A stretch of DNA of 51,124 nucleotides from CAZYJR01 sp964647905 (GTDB taxonomy: Bacteria > Desulfobacterota > DSM-4660 > Desulfatiglandales > HGW-15), in NCBI GenBank assembly GCA_964647905.1, contig CAZYJR010000027.1, positions 1 through 51,124 on the forward strand, written 5' to 3'. Each line of letters opens with the position of its first letter. The first letter of the stretch is position 1. Position numbers and translations under genes: made by a program. Below, one piece after another: positions 1 through 8,980 of this stretch. The notes beneath the pieces were generated by a model. That model saw only the letters and a list, made by a program, of their open reading frames with translations. It was not told the DNA's origin and did no database searches.

Positions 1-1
1 G

Positions 2-82
2 CTTTTGGGCTGCGGCCTTTATGTCTTGGCCGCGGTCTTGTTCCGGCGGATCGAGGATCTGGATCCAGGGTTCTCTGCTTGA
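2..82 (+). CDS. C-terminal end of a membrane protein (partial)
   Basis: The window opens inside a reading frame that stops with TGA at 80-82. The visible 26 residues are a hydrophobic stretch (LLGCGLYVLAAVLF) followed by a basic-acidic tail (RRIEDLDPGFSA). This is what the last transmembrane helix and cytoplasmic tail of a permease look like. Isoaspartyl dipeptidase genes are often preceded by a transporter, which fits, but the family cannot be named from this fragment. The other two frames also lack early stops, so the frame is chosen on hydrophobic pattern only. Confidence 0.4.
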   Translation, partial: LLGCGLYVLAAVLFRRIEDLDPGFSA

Positions 83-154
83 CAGCGACCCCGGGCATGG
101 GGAATGAATAAGCGGTTCTTATTGGTCTGCTAAAGGCAGGGAGGAGCAGGAGCC

Positions 155-1315
155 ATGTTCACGCTTATCCGAGGGGGTGACCTGTACGCGCCTGAGCCCA
201 TGGGCAGGCGGGACATCCTGATCTGCGGGGATAGGATCGTACGGATAGGGGGAGGGATGGATCCGCCACCGGGGTTTGACGTGCGGGTGGTGGATGCCCG
301 GGGAGGGTGTTTGGTGCCCGGATTTTTCGACCTCCACGTCCACCTGCTGGGCGGGGGAGGAGAGGCCGGGTTCAGCAGCAGGACCCCGGAGATAGCCTTT
401 TCCTCCATCGTAAGGGCGGGTGTGACCACTGTCGTGGGGTGCCTTGGCACGGACGATGTGGCCCGCTTTCCGGAGTCCCTTCTTGCCAAGGCCTATCAAC
501 TGGAAGAGGAAGGGATCTCCACGTTCATCTATACGGGCTCCTACAGGGTGCCGCCAAGGACGATCACCGGCAGCGTACAAAAGGACGTGGCCCTGATCCC
601 CAAGATGATAGGCGTGGGCGAGGTGGCGGTGAGCGATCACCGCTCCAGCCAACCCTCCTATGAGGAGCTGTGCCGCCTGTCAGCCGAGGCCCGGGTGGGG
701 GGGATGCTCGGTGGCAAGCCAGGCGTGGTGCATGTTCACATGGGTGACGGCCCCGGCGGCCTGGAACCGATCCTGAGGATGGCGAGGCAGACCGAGATAC
801 CCATCGGCCAGTTCCTACCCACCCATGTGAGCCGGAACGAAAACTTGATGGAGCAGGCCGTCGCATTCGCCCAGGCGGGCGGGAACATCGACTTCACCGC
901 CGGCGGGCGCGGCCTTAGCTTTGAAGCGGACACGGGAGAGGCCGTTCTCCGGGCCCTTGCCGAGGGGGTGTCCCCGGAGAGGATCACCATGAGCTCGGAC
1001 TCCAATGGATCCATGCCGGTCTTTGATTCGCGCGGAGAGGTGGTCCGGCTGGCCGTGGGGCAAATCGCCAATCTCCACGCAGAGTGGAGGGGGCTGGTGG
1101 AAAAGGGGCTTGCCTTGGAAACCGCGCTCTTGTTCGTGACCCGAAACCCGGCCCTGCGAGCAGGTGTGGGACGGATGAAGGGATCAGTGGAGGAAGGGAA
1201 AGACGCGGATCTGGTAATCCTGGACCGGGAGCTCTCGGTGGAGACTGTGATCTCAAGGGGGAGGGTCTTGATGGAGCACGGAGAGCTATTGGTGAGGGGA
1301 GTCTTCGAGACCTGA
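155..1315 (+). CDS. iadA: Isoaspartyl dipeptidase (beta-aspartyl peptidase)
   Basis: 386 residues, a normal length for this amidohydrolase, which hydrolyses isoaspartyl dipeptides left by protein damage. The metal site is readable: HVH at 61-63 followed by LLGGGGE, H195 in VVHVHMGDG, H224 in PTHVSRN and D282 in SSDSNGS. The C-terminal half also follows the E. coli enzyme as I remember it (SDHRS, VGGMLGGKPG, ITMSSDSNGS). At the position of the carbamylated metal-bridging lysine of the E. coli enzyme there is a glutamate (E156 in IGVGEVAVSDHR). A GGGAGGAG ribosome site precedes the ATG. The next gene starts 11 bases after the stop, so the two are probably co-transcribed and deal with small peptides or gamma-glutamyl compounds. 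Confidence 0.9.
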   Translation: MFTLIRGGDLYAPEPMGRRDILICGDRIVRIGGGMDPPPGFDVRVVDARGGCLVPGFFDLHVHLLGGGGEAGFSSRTPEIAFSSIVRAGVTTVVGCLGTDDVARFPESLLAKAYQLEEEGISTFIYTGSYRVPPRTITGSVQKDVALIPKMIGVGEVAVSDHRSSQPSYEELCRLSAEARVGGMLGGKPGVVHVHMGDGPGGLEPILRMARQTEIPIGQFLPTHVSRNENLMEQAVAFAQAGGNIDFTAGGRGLSFEADTGEAVLRALAEGVSPERITMSSDSNGSMPVFDSRGEVVRLAVGQIANLHAEWRGLVEKGLALETALLFVTRNPALRAGVGRMKGSVEEGKDADLVILDRELSVETVISRGRVLMEHGELLVRGVFET

Positions 1316-1326
1316 GAGGTGAATGA

Positions 1327-2091
1327 ATGCGACCTTTGATAGGGCTTAGCTGTTCACGTCTGATAGGCGGGGCTTGGGGGGAGTACGATGCGGGATACCC
1401 CATGGACTACACCCTGGACGATTACAGCCGCGCCGTGCTCCATTGCGGCGGGGCTCCTGTTCTCATACCGGTGGCTCAGGAGCGGGAGAGCCTCGAGGTC
1501 ATCCTTGACCGCCTGGACGGGGTGGTCCTCACCGGGGGCCCGGATGTCCACCCCGGGTTTTACGGGGAAGAGCCGCTTCCGGGGCTGGGGAACGTGGACG
1601 AGGATCTGGATCGAATGGAGCTGGAACTGGCCGGGGCGGTGATGGAAAGGGACATGCCGCTGTTTGCGGTATGCCGCGGGATCCAGGTGCTCAACGTGGC
1701 CCTGGGCGGCACCTTGATCCAGGATATCTCCAGCCAGGTGGAAGGGGCCATCAATCACGTCCAACTCGCCCCAAAGACCGTGACCACCCATGAGGTCCGC
1801 GTGGAGCGGGGGTCAATGCTCTCAGGGATCCTGGGGAGCGGTGCGATAAGGGTCAACGGCAAGCATCACCAGGCGATCAAGGAGGTCGCACCCGGGCTGC
1901 GCATTGCGGCCCGGGCCAGGGATCAGGTGATTGAGGCGGTGGAATGGCCTGAGCGGCGCTTTGTCCTGGGCGTCCAGTGGCACCCGGAGGGGACCTGGAG
2001 GAAAGACACTCCTTCCAAAAAGCTCTTTCAGGCGCTGGTCCGGGCGGCCGGCGATCAATCCGACCTGCGAGCCCGCCCGGGCGGCCGTTGA
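1327..2091 (+). CDS. PuuD-type gamma-glutamyl amidase (peptidase C26, class I amidotransferase fold)
   Basis: 254 residues. The class I glutamine-amidotransferase triad is visible: nucleophile C116 in FAVCRGIQVLN, and H219 with E221 in VQWHPEG. The N-terminal RPLIGLSC and the TGGPDVHP loop (about 69-76) are typical of the PuuD or gamma-glutamyl-GABA hydrolase group, which cleaves gamma-glutamyl amides. It follows iadA closely on the same strand, and the pair could form a small scavenging unit for isopeptides. The true substrate is not deducible: no other putrescine pathway gene is nearby, so I do not assign the symbol puuD. Confidence 0.85.
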   Translation: MRPLIGLSCSRLIGGAWGEYDAGYPMDYTLDDYSRAVLHCGGAPVLIPVAQERESLEVILDRLDGVVLTGGPDVHPGFYGEEPLPGLGNVDEDLDRMELELAGAVMERDMPLFAVCRGIQVLNVALGGTLIQDISSQVEGAINHVQLAPKTVTTHEVRVERGSMLSGILGSGAIRVNGKHHQAIKEVAPGLRIAARARDQVIEAVEWPERRFVLGVQWHPEGTWRKDTPSKKLFQALVRAAGDQSDLRARPGGR

Positions 2092-2105
2092 ACCCCGGCC
2101 ACCGA

Positions 2106-2134
2106 TTCACTTTTCAGTCGTATTCTGGTAAAAT
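2106..2134 (+). promoter_or_regulatory. Possible sigma-70 promoter before the queuosine-precursor transporter
   Basis: TTCACT at 2106-2111 and TAAAAT at 2129-2134 are 17 bases apart. They lie in the 119-base gap before the transporter gene, where local AT content is higher than its surroundings. The -35 is only moderate. I looked for a preQ1 riboswitch here and did not see one. Confidence 0.3.
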
Positions 2135-2210
2135 GATAAACATGAGCCGACACCGGGGAGCTCAAGCCTGAGCCCCGGGGGCGGCCGCATCTGGACAAGG
2201 GGACCGGGCG

Positions 2211-2915
2211 TTGCATACAAGCATGAACAAAGGGAGTCTGGGCGGCGCAGGCGGATACTCGGCATGGTTCGCCGCCCTGGTGGCGGTATTCGTCACCTGT
2301 CTCATAACCGCCAACATCATTGCCGTCAAGCTGGTCTCCCTGGGGGGGCTGGTGCTCCCGGCGGCCGTAGTGGTCTTCCCGGTGAGCTACATCGTGGGCG
2401 ACGTGCTCACGGAGGTATACGGGTATGTGCGCGCCAGGCGGGTTATCTGGCTTGGCTTTCTCTGCAACCTGGTCGCCGTCGCCGCCATAGGACTGGGGCA
2501 GGTGCTTCCCGCCGCCGATTTCTGGGAAGGCCAGGACGCCTATGCCCGCATCCTGGGCTATACGCCGAGGCTCCTCGCAGCCTCGTTCCTGGCCTACCTG
2601 GCCGGGGAGTTCGCCAACGCTTACGTCTTGGCCAGGCTAAAGGTCCTTACCATGGGCAGGTGGCTCTGGATGAGGACCATCGGGTCAACTCTGGTGGGAC
2701 AGGGTCTGGATTCCCTGGTCTTCATGACCGCGGCCTTTGCCGGGACCATTCCAGGCGGCGCGCTGGCTACGGCCGTGGTGGTTCAGTGGCTGGCGAAGTC
2801 GGCGTATGAAGCCGCCGCAACCCCTGTCACCTATTGGGTGGTGGGCGCCTTGAAGAAGAAGGAGGGCGTGGACGCCTACGACCGTGAAACCAGGTTCAAC
2901 CCTCTACTGATTTAG
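2211..2915 (+). CDS. yhhQ: Queuosine precursor transporter, YhhQ/VUT family
   Basis: 234 residues, with about six hydrophobic segments from residue 17 onward. Family signatures are present: an early VTCLITANIIAVKLV helix, then FPVSYIVGDVLTEVYGY, and later IGSTLVGQGLDSLVF and AKSAYEAAATPVTY. Members take up preQ0 or preQ1 for queuosine tRNA modification and sit in the inner membrane. The first in-frame start is TTG at 2211, spaced well after AAGGGGA at 2198. An ATG at 2223 would shorten the protein by four residues. No queuosine synthesis gene is nearby. Confidence 0.85.
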   Translation: MHTSMNKGSLGGAGGYSAWFAALVAVFVTCLITANIIAVKLVSLGGLVLPAAVVVFPVSYIVGDVLTEVYGYVRARRVIWLGFLCNLVAVAAIGLGQVLPAADFWEGQDAYARILGYTPRLLAASFLAYLAGEFANAYVLARLKVLTMGRWLWMRTIGSTLVGQGLDSLVFMTAAFAGTIPGGALATAVVVQWLAKSAYEAAATPVTYWVVGALKKKEGVDAYDRETRFNPLLI

Positions 2916-2933
2916 TGCAGGGAGCACGAGGGA

Positions 2934-4079
2934 ATGGCTGTTCTCACCGAGGAGCAGGGCATGCTGCTCGAAAGCGTCCGCAGGGCGGTCAAGGAAAGGA
3001 TCGCCCCGCGCGCTGTGGAGACCGATCGGAAGGGCGTATTCGACCACGAGACAGCCGGCTTGTTCTGGGACCTGGGTCTTCTTCGAATAATGCTGCCCGA
3101 GGAGTACGGCGGGTGGCCGGATTCGCCTTGTCATACCCTGTGCCTGTGCATAGAGGAAATAGCCCGGGCTTGCGCCTCTTCCGCCTTGATGCTCCTGATC
3201 CAGGCCGTGGGGAGCTTTCCCCTGGCGGCTGCCGGGAGCGAGGAGCAGAAAGCCAGGTACCTACCGCTCCTCTCCGAGGGGCGCACCCTGGCCGGCTACC
3301 TGGTGACCGAGCCCGGAGCGGGGTCGGACGTGGCGGCGGTCAGGACCAGGGCCGAGCGGAGAGGCGGGAAGTACGTTCTGAGCGGCCGAAAGACCTTCGC
3401 CACCAACGGCGGAGTGGCCGGGCTCTACTCGGCCCTCGCCCGGACAGGGGAAGGAGATAAGGACCTTTCTTTCTTCTTGGTGGAGAGGGGAATGGAGGGT
3501 GTTTACATAGGCAGGACCGAGGAGAAGTGCGGGTTCCGGGGGAGCAACACCACGGAGGTGATCCTGGATCAAGTGGAGGTCCCGGCTGAGAACCTCCTGG
3601 GAGTGGAAGGAGAGGGCTTCGCCATAGCCATGGCCGATTTCGACATGTCCCGGCCTGCAGTGGCCGCACTGGCTTTGGGGATAGCGCGGGGCGCGCTGGC
3701 CCTGGCCCTGTCCTATGCAAGAGAGCGAGAGACCTTCGGCAGGCGTTTGCTGGATCACCAGGGCCTCCAGTTCATGATGGCGGATGCGGCCACCAGGGTC
3801 GAAGCGGGGAGGGGGCTGATGGAAAGGGCCGCTCTGGCCTTTGACACGGGGGAGAGGAACACGCGCCTGGCCTCAATGGCTAAGTGCTTCTGCAGCGACG
3901 CCGCCATGGCGGTCACAACGGACATGGTTCAAATACTGGGCGGGTACGGCTACATACGGGAGTTCCAGGTGGAGCGTATGTTCAGGGATGCGAAGCTTAC
4001 CCAGATCTTCGAGGGCGCGAACCAGATACAGCGGATGATCATCTTCAGGGAGATCCTGGAAGGGGCGAAGGAGGTATGA
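2934..4079 (+). CDS. Acyl-CoA dehydrogenase
   Basis: 381 residues, standard length for this flavoprotein family, which makes the alpha-beta double bond of acyl-CoA esters and passes electrons to ETF. Visible motifs are YLVTEPGAGSD (about 122-132, substrate and FAD contact), the RERETFGRRL helix (about 262-271), the ILGGYGYIREFQVERMFRD block and the catalytic base E360 in IFEGANQIQR. The base position is that of short- and medium-chain enzymes. Chain-length specificity cannot be read. Start ATG follows a GGAGCACGAGGG stretch. It converges on the MFS gene with only 9 bases between stops and has no ETF or thiolase partner in the window. Confidence 0.92.
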   Translation: MAVLTEEQGMLLESVRRAVKERIAPRAVETDRKGVFDHETAGLFWDLGLLRIMLPEEYGGWPDSPCHTLCLCIEEIARACASSALMLLIQAVGSFPLAAAGSEEQKARYLPLLSEGRTLAGYLVTEPGAGSDVAAVRTRAERRGGKYVLSGRKTFATNGGVAGLYSALARTGEGDKDLSFFLVERGMEGVYIGRTEEKCGFRGSNTTEVILDQVEVPAENLLGVEGEGFAIAMADFDMSRPAVAALALGIARGALALALSYARERETFGRRLLDHQGLQFMMADAATRVEAGRGLMERAALAFDTGERNTRLASMAKCFCSDAAMAVTTDMVQILGGYGYIREFQVERMFRDAKLTQIFEGANQIQRMIIFREILEGAKEV

Positions 4080-4088
4080 GCGGGCAGC

Positions 4089-5255
4089 TTACCAGGCGGG
4101 GCCCGGCCTCCGGATCATGAAAGCGGCTGCCGCGGTCGCCGCGGCCAGAAATGCGCCGGTCATGAAAAAGGCGTAGCTCAGCCCCAGGAGATCCATCACC
4201 GCACCGGCGCCTATGGAGCCGAGGAGCACTCCGGCGCTCATGGCCATGTTGAAAACGCCCATGACCGAGCCCTGGCCGTAGCGCCGGCCGCCTTCCACGG
4301 CCAGGGCGCCGAGGGTGGGCCAAACCACGGCCTCTCCCACGCCCATGGCCGTAAAAAGAGCGATCAATTCTCCAAGGCCCCGGGCCAAGGGGACCAGGAT
4401 CACGGCGCAGCTCACCACCATGCTCCCTGCAACCAGGAGGACGACCTTGCTGTGTTTGTCCACCATCCTTCCGAAAGGCCTTTGGAGACCTGCGTTGACC
4501 AGAGTGCGGCTGGCCACGACCATCCCAACCTCGGTCCCGGTGGCCTCCATGAATCGGGTCATGAGGATGGGCAGGAAGGCCATTGATGGGACCAGTATGA
4601 GCATGGTGGCCATGCGGGAGAGGAGCATCCCCAGGATGCGGATGTCCTTGGCCATGTCCATGAAGGCGGCCAGGAGGCGCGGTGAGCCCTGGGCTTGCTG
4701 CTCGGGGCTCCGGGGCGGCAGGAACATGACCACCAGGAGGGTGGAGAGGGCGCTGAAGAGGGCCATTGCATAAAAGGCGGAGTTCATGCCCAGGGTGTCC
4801 AGGAATATCCCCCCGATTATCGGCCCTCCGCCGACACCGGAGAATAGGGCGATGTTGAGCATGCCCATGTATCGGCCCTCTTCCCCCACCGGTGCCAGGT
4901 CTCCGATGTACGCCATGGCGATGGGGATGACCATGGCGGAGCCGACACCGTGGAAGACGCGTATCACCACCAGATGTTCCACGGATCGGGCGAACGTGTA
5001 TGTCACACCGGCCAGGGCGTAGATGAGGAGTCCGGCGACCAGGAAGCGCTTTCTGCCGTACCTGTCGGAGGCACCGCCGACAAAGGGTTGGAGCACTCCC
5101 CTGCTGATGGAGAACCCGGCCACCATCAGGCCCAGGCCGACGCCCGTGGCCCCCAGATCAGTGGCATAGATGGGCATCAAGGGGGCGATGATGCCGATAC
5201 CCATGAGCGCTATAAAGATGGACCCGAGCAGGGTGATCAGGACGTTTTTGGGCAC
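4089..5255 (-). CDS. MFS transporter, drug:H+ antiporter-like
   Basis: 388 residues, about twelve hydrophobic segments. The loop 2-3 motif is clear (GGASDRYGRKRFLVAG, about 60-75), as is the helix 5 motif C type GVGGGPIIGG (about 140-150), which points to the DHA1 antiporter group of MFS exporters. Substrate unknown. The start is GTG with an AAGAGG ribosome site. The 113-base gap to the divergent kinase gene must carry promoters for both, but I see no clear consensus there. Confidence 0.85.
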   Translation of the reverse strand: MPKNVLITLLGSIFIALMGIGIIAPLMPIYATDLGATGVGLGLMVAGFSISRGVLQPFVGGASDRYGRKRFLVAGLLIYALAGVTYTFARSVEHLVVIRVFHGVGSAMVIPIAMAYIGDLAPVGEEGRYMGMLNIALFSGVGGGPIIGGIFLDTLGMNSAFYAMALFSALSTLLVVMFLPPRSPEQQAQGSPRLLAAFMDMAKDIRILGMLLSRMATMLILVPSMAFLPILMTRFMEATGTEVGMVVASRTLVNAGLQRPFGRMVDKHSKVVLLVAGSMVVSCAVILVPLARGLGELIALFTAMGVGEAVVWPTLGALAVEGGRRYGQGSVMGVFNMAMSAGVLLGSIGAGAVMDLLGLSYAFFMTGAFLAAATAAAAFMIRRPGPAW

Positions 5256-5368
5256 GCGGTCGAACCTCTTTTCCCGTTACTCCTATCCCCGGCGCGCCGG
5301 AGGCAGGGATCGATGGTAGGGGAAAGCCCCGCCCATAACAAGGAGGAATCTCCATCAGGGGGGAGGAA

Positions 5369-6913
5369 GTGACTCGAGAAGACCCTTGGAGGCTCGTTCT
5401 GGTCGACGACGAGGCGGATATCAGGGAGGTCCTGGGCATCTCCCTCAGGGACGCGGGATATCAAGTGGAGACCGCCTCTGACGGGGAGTCGGGTCTGGAG
5501 ATTTGCCGGAGCTTCAAGCCGCATATCCTGGTAACGGACATCCGGATGCCGGGCATGGACGGGCTGGAGCTGCTGGAGGCGGTGAAAGGGGAGTACCCGG
5601 ATATCGAGGTGGTCGTGGTGACCGCCTTCGGGGAGATGGACGTGGCCGTGAGGGCCCTCCGGCTGGACGCATCCGACTTCATAACAAAGCCCGTGGGCGA
5701 GGAGGCCCTGGAGCTCGCGCTGGAGCGGGCCAAGGAGCGCTATCAGGCCAGGCGGCGAATCGCCGAGTATACGGCGCTCCTCGAGCAGGAGAACGTGGAG
5801 ACCACCAGGGAGCTCATGGAGAGCATAACCTTCCAGCGCCGCCTCATAGACAGCTCCATGGACGGGATACTGGCCGTGGACAACGACGAGACCGTGGTCA
5901 CCTTCAACAGGGCGCTGGAGGGCATGGTGGGGATGTCCCGCCACGATGCACTAGGCCGGAAGCGGCTCGGGGATTTTCTCAGCGATTCGGACGAGGAAGC
6001 CCTGAGGCGGGTGCTGGCCTCCGATTCCTACGGGGGCCGGGGCCGGGTCTTCCTCTACGAGACCCACCTGGCGGCCTCCGACGGGACGGCCATCCCGGTC
6101 CAGGTCTCCGGCACCGAGATCGTGGGCCGGGAGCAGAGATACGGTCTGGTCTTTTTTTTCAGAGATTTGAGGGACATCCGGCGCCTGGAGCGGGAAATGG
6201 CCGACCAGGCCAGGATCCTTCACCAGGACAAGATGATGAGCCTGGGCAGGCTGGCCGCCAGCGTGGTCCACGAGATAAACAACCCCCTCTCGGGCATACT
6301 CAACTACGCGCGCCTCATGAAGCGACTCTTGGAGCGCGGAGAACTCGAGGCCGAGACCCTTGACAAGTTCCGGCGGTACCTGGACGTGGTGGAAGGCGAG
6401 ACCGGGCGATGCAGCAGGATAGTGTCCAATCTGCTGTCCTTCTCAAGGCGCGCCGGGGAGGAGTTCAGGGAGGTGGACCCGGGCGAGCTCTTGGAGCGAT
6501 CGGCTCTACTCAGCAGGCACAAGCTGGAGCTCCAAGGGATAGAGCTGGAGGTCTCATCGCCCGACAATCTGCCGCGGATCAAGGGTGACATGAACCAGCT
6601 ACAGCAGTGCCTGATAAACCTCATCTTCAATGCCGCGGATGTGATGCCTCAGGGAGGCAGGCTCTACCTGGGGGCGGAGTCGGATCAAACGGGCCGCTGG
6701 GTGGTGCTTCGGGTGAGGGATACGGGACCCGGTATAGACGAGGATATCCTTTCCCATATATTCGAGCCCTTTTACACGACCAAGCAGGAGGGTACAGGAG
6801 TAGGGCTGGGACTTTCCACAGTCTACGGGATAGTGGAGCGGCACCGGGGGGTGGTGGATGTGGAAACCGGGCCGGGCAAGGGGACCGAGTTTCGGATAAA
6901 GCTCCCGACTTGA
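5369..6913 (+). CDS. Receiver-PAS-histidine kinase hybrid
   Basis: 514 residues, no transmembrane segment, so cytoplasmic. Order: CheY-like receiver at about 8-125 with acidic pair D13-D14, phosphoacceptor D57 (VTDIRMPGMDG), T85 and K107. A linker and PAS domain (about 150-270) follow, then the HisKA helix with H301 (VVHEINNPLSG) and HATPase with N-box (LINLIFNAADVMPQGG), G1 (DTGPGIDED) and G2 (GTGVGLGLS). GTG start directly after GGGAGGAA. It stands immediately upstream of the sigma-54 activator on the same strand. A receiver at the N-terminus means it can take phosphate from another kinase. It resembles the receiver-kinase hybrid at 21670-23277. Confidence 0.9.
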   Translation: MTREDPWRLVLVDDEADIREVLGISLRDAGYQVETASDGESGLEICRSFKPHILVTDIRMPGMDGLELLEAVKGEYPDIEVVVVTAFGEMDVAVRALRLDASDFITKPVGEEALELALERAKERYQARRRIAEYTALLEQENVETTRELMESITFQRRLIDSSMDGILAVDNDETVVTFNRALEGMVGMSRHDALGRKRLGDFLSDSDEEALRRVLASDSYGGRGRVFLYETHLAASDGTAIPVQVSGTEIVGREQRYGLVFFFRDLRDIRRLEREMADQARILHQDKMMSLGRLAASVVHEINNPLSGILNYARLMKRLLERGELEAETLDKFRRYLDVVEGETGRCSRIVSNLLSFSRRAGEEFREVDPGELLERSALLSRHKLELQGIELEVSSPDNLPRIKGDMNQLQQCLINLIFNAADVMPQGGRLYLGAESDQTGRWVVLRVRDTGPGIDEDILSHIFEPFYTTKQEGTGVGLGLSTVYGIVERHRGVVDVETGPGKGTEFRIKLPT

Positions 6914-7018
6914 GGGCCGGTTGCCGGGAGGACTTTTCCCTAGTATTCTAATAGTGCTTTGAGGTCGCTCCACCGCTCCTCTGGATGGGGGTCCCCAGGG
7001 CGAAAGGAGGTCTCCGGA

Positions 7019-8764
7019 ATGAAGCCCGCTGGCAAGGACCGAGCTTCGGGGCGCACCATCCTTTCCGAGCAATGGCTGGGTCTCTTGGATCTCCTCAAGA
7101 TCGGAGCATTCACCATAGACCTCAACCGCCGTATCACGTCCTGCAATCAGTGCGCCCAGGCGCTGCTGGGGCTCGGTGCCGGCGAGATCCTGGGCCGTGA
7201 CTGCCGGGAGGTGTTCCGCGGGGCCCCCTGCGCCACCTGCTGCCCCTACAGGGAAGACAGCACAGCCCCAAAGGAGATAGAAGTCGAACTCTTGGACGCG
7301 GAGAATCAACCGCAGCTGGTCACCCGCCTTACAGCCCCCATCTACGGCCAGGACCAGGAGTTGGCCGGCCATCTGATACTGATCCAGGACCGCCTCTCCC
7401 TTGCAGAGCTGCTCAACCAGGTCCGCTATGGCGAGAAGAGCCTGAAGATAATCCTGGATCACCTGGATCTGGCGATTTTTACCGTAAATCGAGGAGGATA
7501 CGTCACGTTTTTCAACGACGCGGCCGAGTCGGTGACCGGATACAAGAGGGAGCAGGTCCTGGGCAAGCCTTGCAGCGCCCTGCTCGGCCCCGGGGAGACC
7601 CATGCCTGGAAGGAGGTGGAGGCCTGCCTGAGACAGGGCCGCTCCGGCAGCACGGGTCCGGCCAAGGTCCTCACGGCCGGGGGCGAGGTCTTGGACGTCA
7701 AGGTGGATTTCATGCCGCTTACCAATGACCGTGAAGAACAGGTGGGGGGACTGGTCACCCTCCATGACTTGACCCTTGCCAGGCAGCTCGACGAGGTCAT
7801 GGCTGAACAGACATCCTTCCACAGCATGGTGGGCCGGGAGCCCCGTATGCAGAAGATCTTCGAGATGATAGAGCAGATCGCCCCCAGTGACGCCACGGTC
7901 CTCATCGAGGGTGCGACGGGCACGGGCAAGGATCACCTGGCCAAGGCCATTCACTCGGCCAGCCTTCGCCGGGACCGGCCCCTGGTCAAAGTCAACTGTG
8001 CTGCGCTTCCCCATGACCTCCTGGAGTCCGAGATGTTCGGCTACACCAAGGGGGCCTTTACGGGCGCGGTCAGGGACAAGCCGGGGAGGTTCCAGGAGGC
8101 GGACGAGGGTACCATTTTCCTGGACGAGATAGGCGATCTGCCCCTGCCCCTGCAGGGAAAGCTCCTGCGGGTCCTGGAGGACCGGGAGTTCTATCCCCTG
8201 GGCGGCCTTCACGTGGTCAAGGTGGACGTAAGGATCATAGCGGCCACCAACAGCAACCTGGAGGAGCTGATGGCCAGGCGGGTGTTCAGGGAGGACCTCT
8301 TCTACCGCTTGAACGTCTGCCGGGTGGAGCTACCTCCGCTCAAGGACCGCAGGGCGGATCTGCCGCTGCTGATCCGCCACGTGCTAAGGCGATTCTCCGC
8401 GGCCCAGGGCCTGCGCCCGCCCGAGATCTCGGCAGGGGCCATGGAGATCCTCCTCGGCTATCATTACCCCGGGAACGTGCGAGAGCTGGAAAACATAATA
8501 GAGTACGCTCTTCTCACCTGCAGGGGCCATACCATTGAGCCGGAGCACATCCAGCCCTATGTGCATACCCGGACGGATTGGGTGGACCGATGCCCGCAGC
8601 CAAGGCGGGGCGGTCCGGCCGCTGAAGAGGAAAGAGAGGAGAAGCAGCGCATTCTTAAGGCGCTGGAGCGCCATGGCTGGCACAAGAAAAGCACCGCGAA
8701 AGACTTGGGCATCGACCGCACCACGCTTTGGCGCAAGATGAAGAGGTACGGCCTGAGCACGTGA
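7019..8764 (+). CDS. Sigma-54-dependent activator, PAS-PAS-AAA-HTH (NtrC family without receiver)
   Basis: 581 residues from the ATG at 7019, chosen because a perfect AAAGGAGG lies at 7003-7010; an upstream TTG at 6959 lacks this. PAS 1 (about 15-125) has a cysteine cluster, DCREVFRGAPCATCCP. PAS 2 spans about 140-255. The AAA domain has Walker A GATGTGKD (298-305), the sigma-54 contact loop GAFTGA (345-350) and Walker B TIFLDE (365-370). A Fis-type HTH ends the protein (AKDLGIDRTTLWRKMKRYG). Without a receiver it should be switched by PAS ligands or redox state. It probably binds the inverted repeats just after its own stop and drives the Hdr operon from the sigma-54 promoter at 8981-8996. 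Confidence 0.93.
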   Translation: MKPAGKDRASGRTILSEQWLGLLDLLKIGAFTIDLNRRITSCNQCAQALLGLGAGEILGRDCREVFRGAPCATCCPYREDSTAPKEIEVELLDAENQPQLVTRLTAPIYGQDQELAGHLILIQDRLSLAELLNQVRYGEKSLKIILDHLDLAIFTVNRGGYVTFFNDAAESVTGYKREQVLGKPCSALLGPGETHAWKEVEACLRQGRSGSTGPAKVLTAGGEVLDVKVDFMPLTNDREEQVGGLVTLHDLTLARQLDEVMAEQTSFHSMVGREPRMQKIFEMIEQIAPSDATVLIEGATGTGKDHLAKAIHSASLRRDRPLVKVNCAALPHDLLESEMFGYTKGAFTGAVRDKPGRFQEADEGTIFLDEIGDLPLPLQGKLLRVLEDREFYPLGGLHVVKVDVRIIAATNSNLEELMARRVFREDLFYRLNVCRVELPPLKDRRADLPLLIRHVLRRFSAAQGLRPPEISAGAMEILLGYHYPGNVRELENIIEYALLTCRGHTIEPEHIQPYVHTRTDWVDRCPQPRRGGPAAEEEREEKQRILKALERHGWHKKSTAKDLGIDRTTLWRKMKRYGLST

Positions 8765-8784
8765 GGAGGCGGCCGCTCATACCG

Positions 8785-8798
8785 TGCAACTTGTTGCA
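8785..8798. promoter_or_regulatory. Inverted repeat 1, TGCAAC-TT-GTTGCA (candidate enhancer site)
   Basis: A perfect 6-base inverted repeat with 2-base spacer, 21 bases after the stop of the sigma-54 activator gene. It is the outward-facing version of the same TGCAAC/GTTGCA half-sites found in the next two repeats. It lies about 185 bases upstream of the sigma-54 promoter, a usual enhancer distance. Confidence 0.6.
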
Positions 8799-8802
8799 TC
8801 CA

Positions 8803-8828
8803 GCGTTGCACGCCACGGTTTGCAACGC
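8803..8828. promoter_or_regulatory. Inverted repeat 2, GCGTTGCA-N10-TGCAACGC (candidate enhancer site)
   Basis: Arms of eight bases are perfectly complementary and are separated by ten bases. The core half-sites GTTGCA and TGCAAC recur in repeats 1 and 3. The spacing differs from repeat 3 by four bases, so the activator may read individual half-sites rather than one rigid palindrome. Confidence 0.6.
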
Positions 8829-8874
8829 CTGAAAGTCATGGCAGGGAAAAGCCTTGCCTGTTTCAAGCAGCCAC

Positions 8875-8896
8875 ATGTTGCAGGCGCTTGCAACAT
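8875..8896. promoter_or_regulatory. Inverted repeat 3, ATGTTGCA-N6-TGCAACAT (candidate enhancer site)
   Basis: A perfect 22-base dyad with eight-base arms and six-base spacer, 84 bases upstream of the sigma-54 promoter. It is the cleanest of the three repeats. An AT-rich stretch (8946-8968) between it and the promoter could allow bending, although I do not see a convincing IHF site. Confidence 0.65.
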
Positions 8897-8980
8897 CAAT
8901 CCTTCCGCCCGCGCCTCCCCTGGGGTCATGCTTCAGTTCAAGCCATTGAAATTCAAATCATTTTTTTCCGACCGCCTCGG

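Noticed and set aside
2092..2210. preQ1 riboswitch before the queuosine-precursor transporter
   Set aside because: I could not find the short hairpin plus A-rich tail pattern; only a promoter-like pair is visible.
6599..8212. A 537-codon open frame on the minus strand across the kinase and activator genes
   Set aside because: It is a shadow of GC-rich codon bias. The plus-strand genes have complete domain motifs and the antisense product resembles nothing I know.
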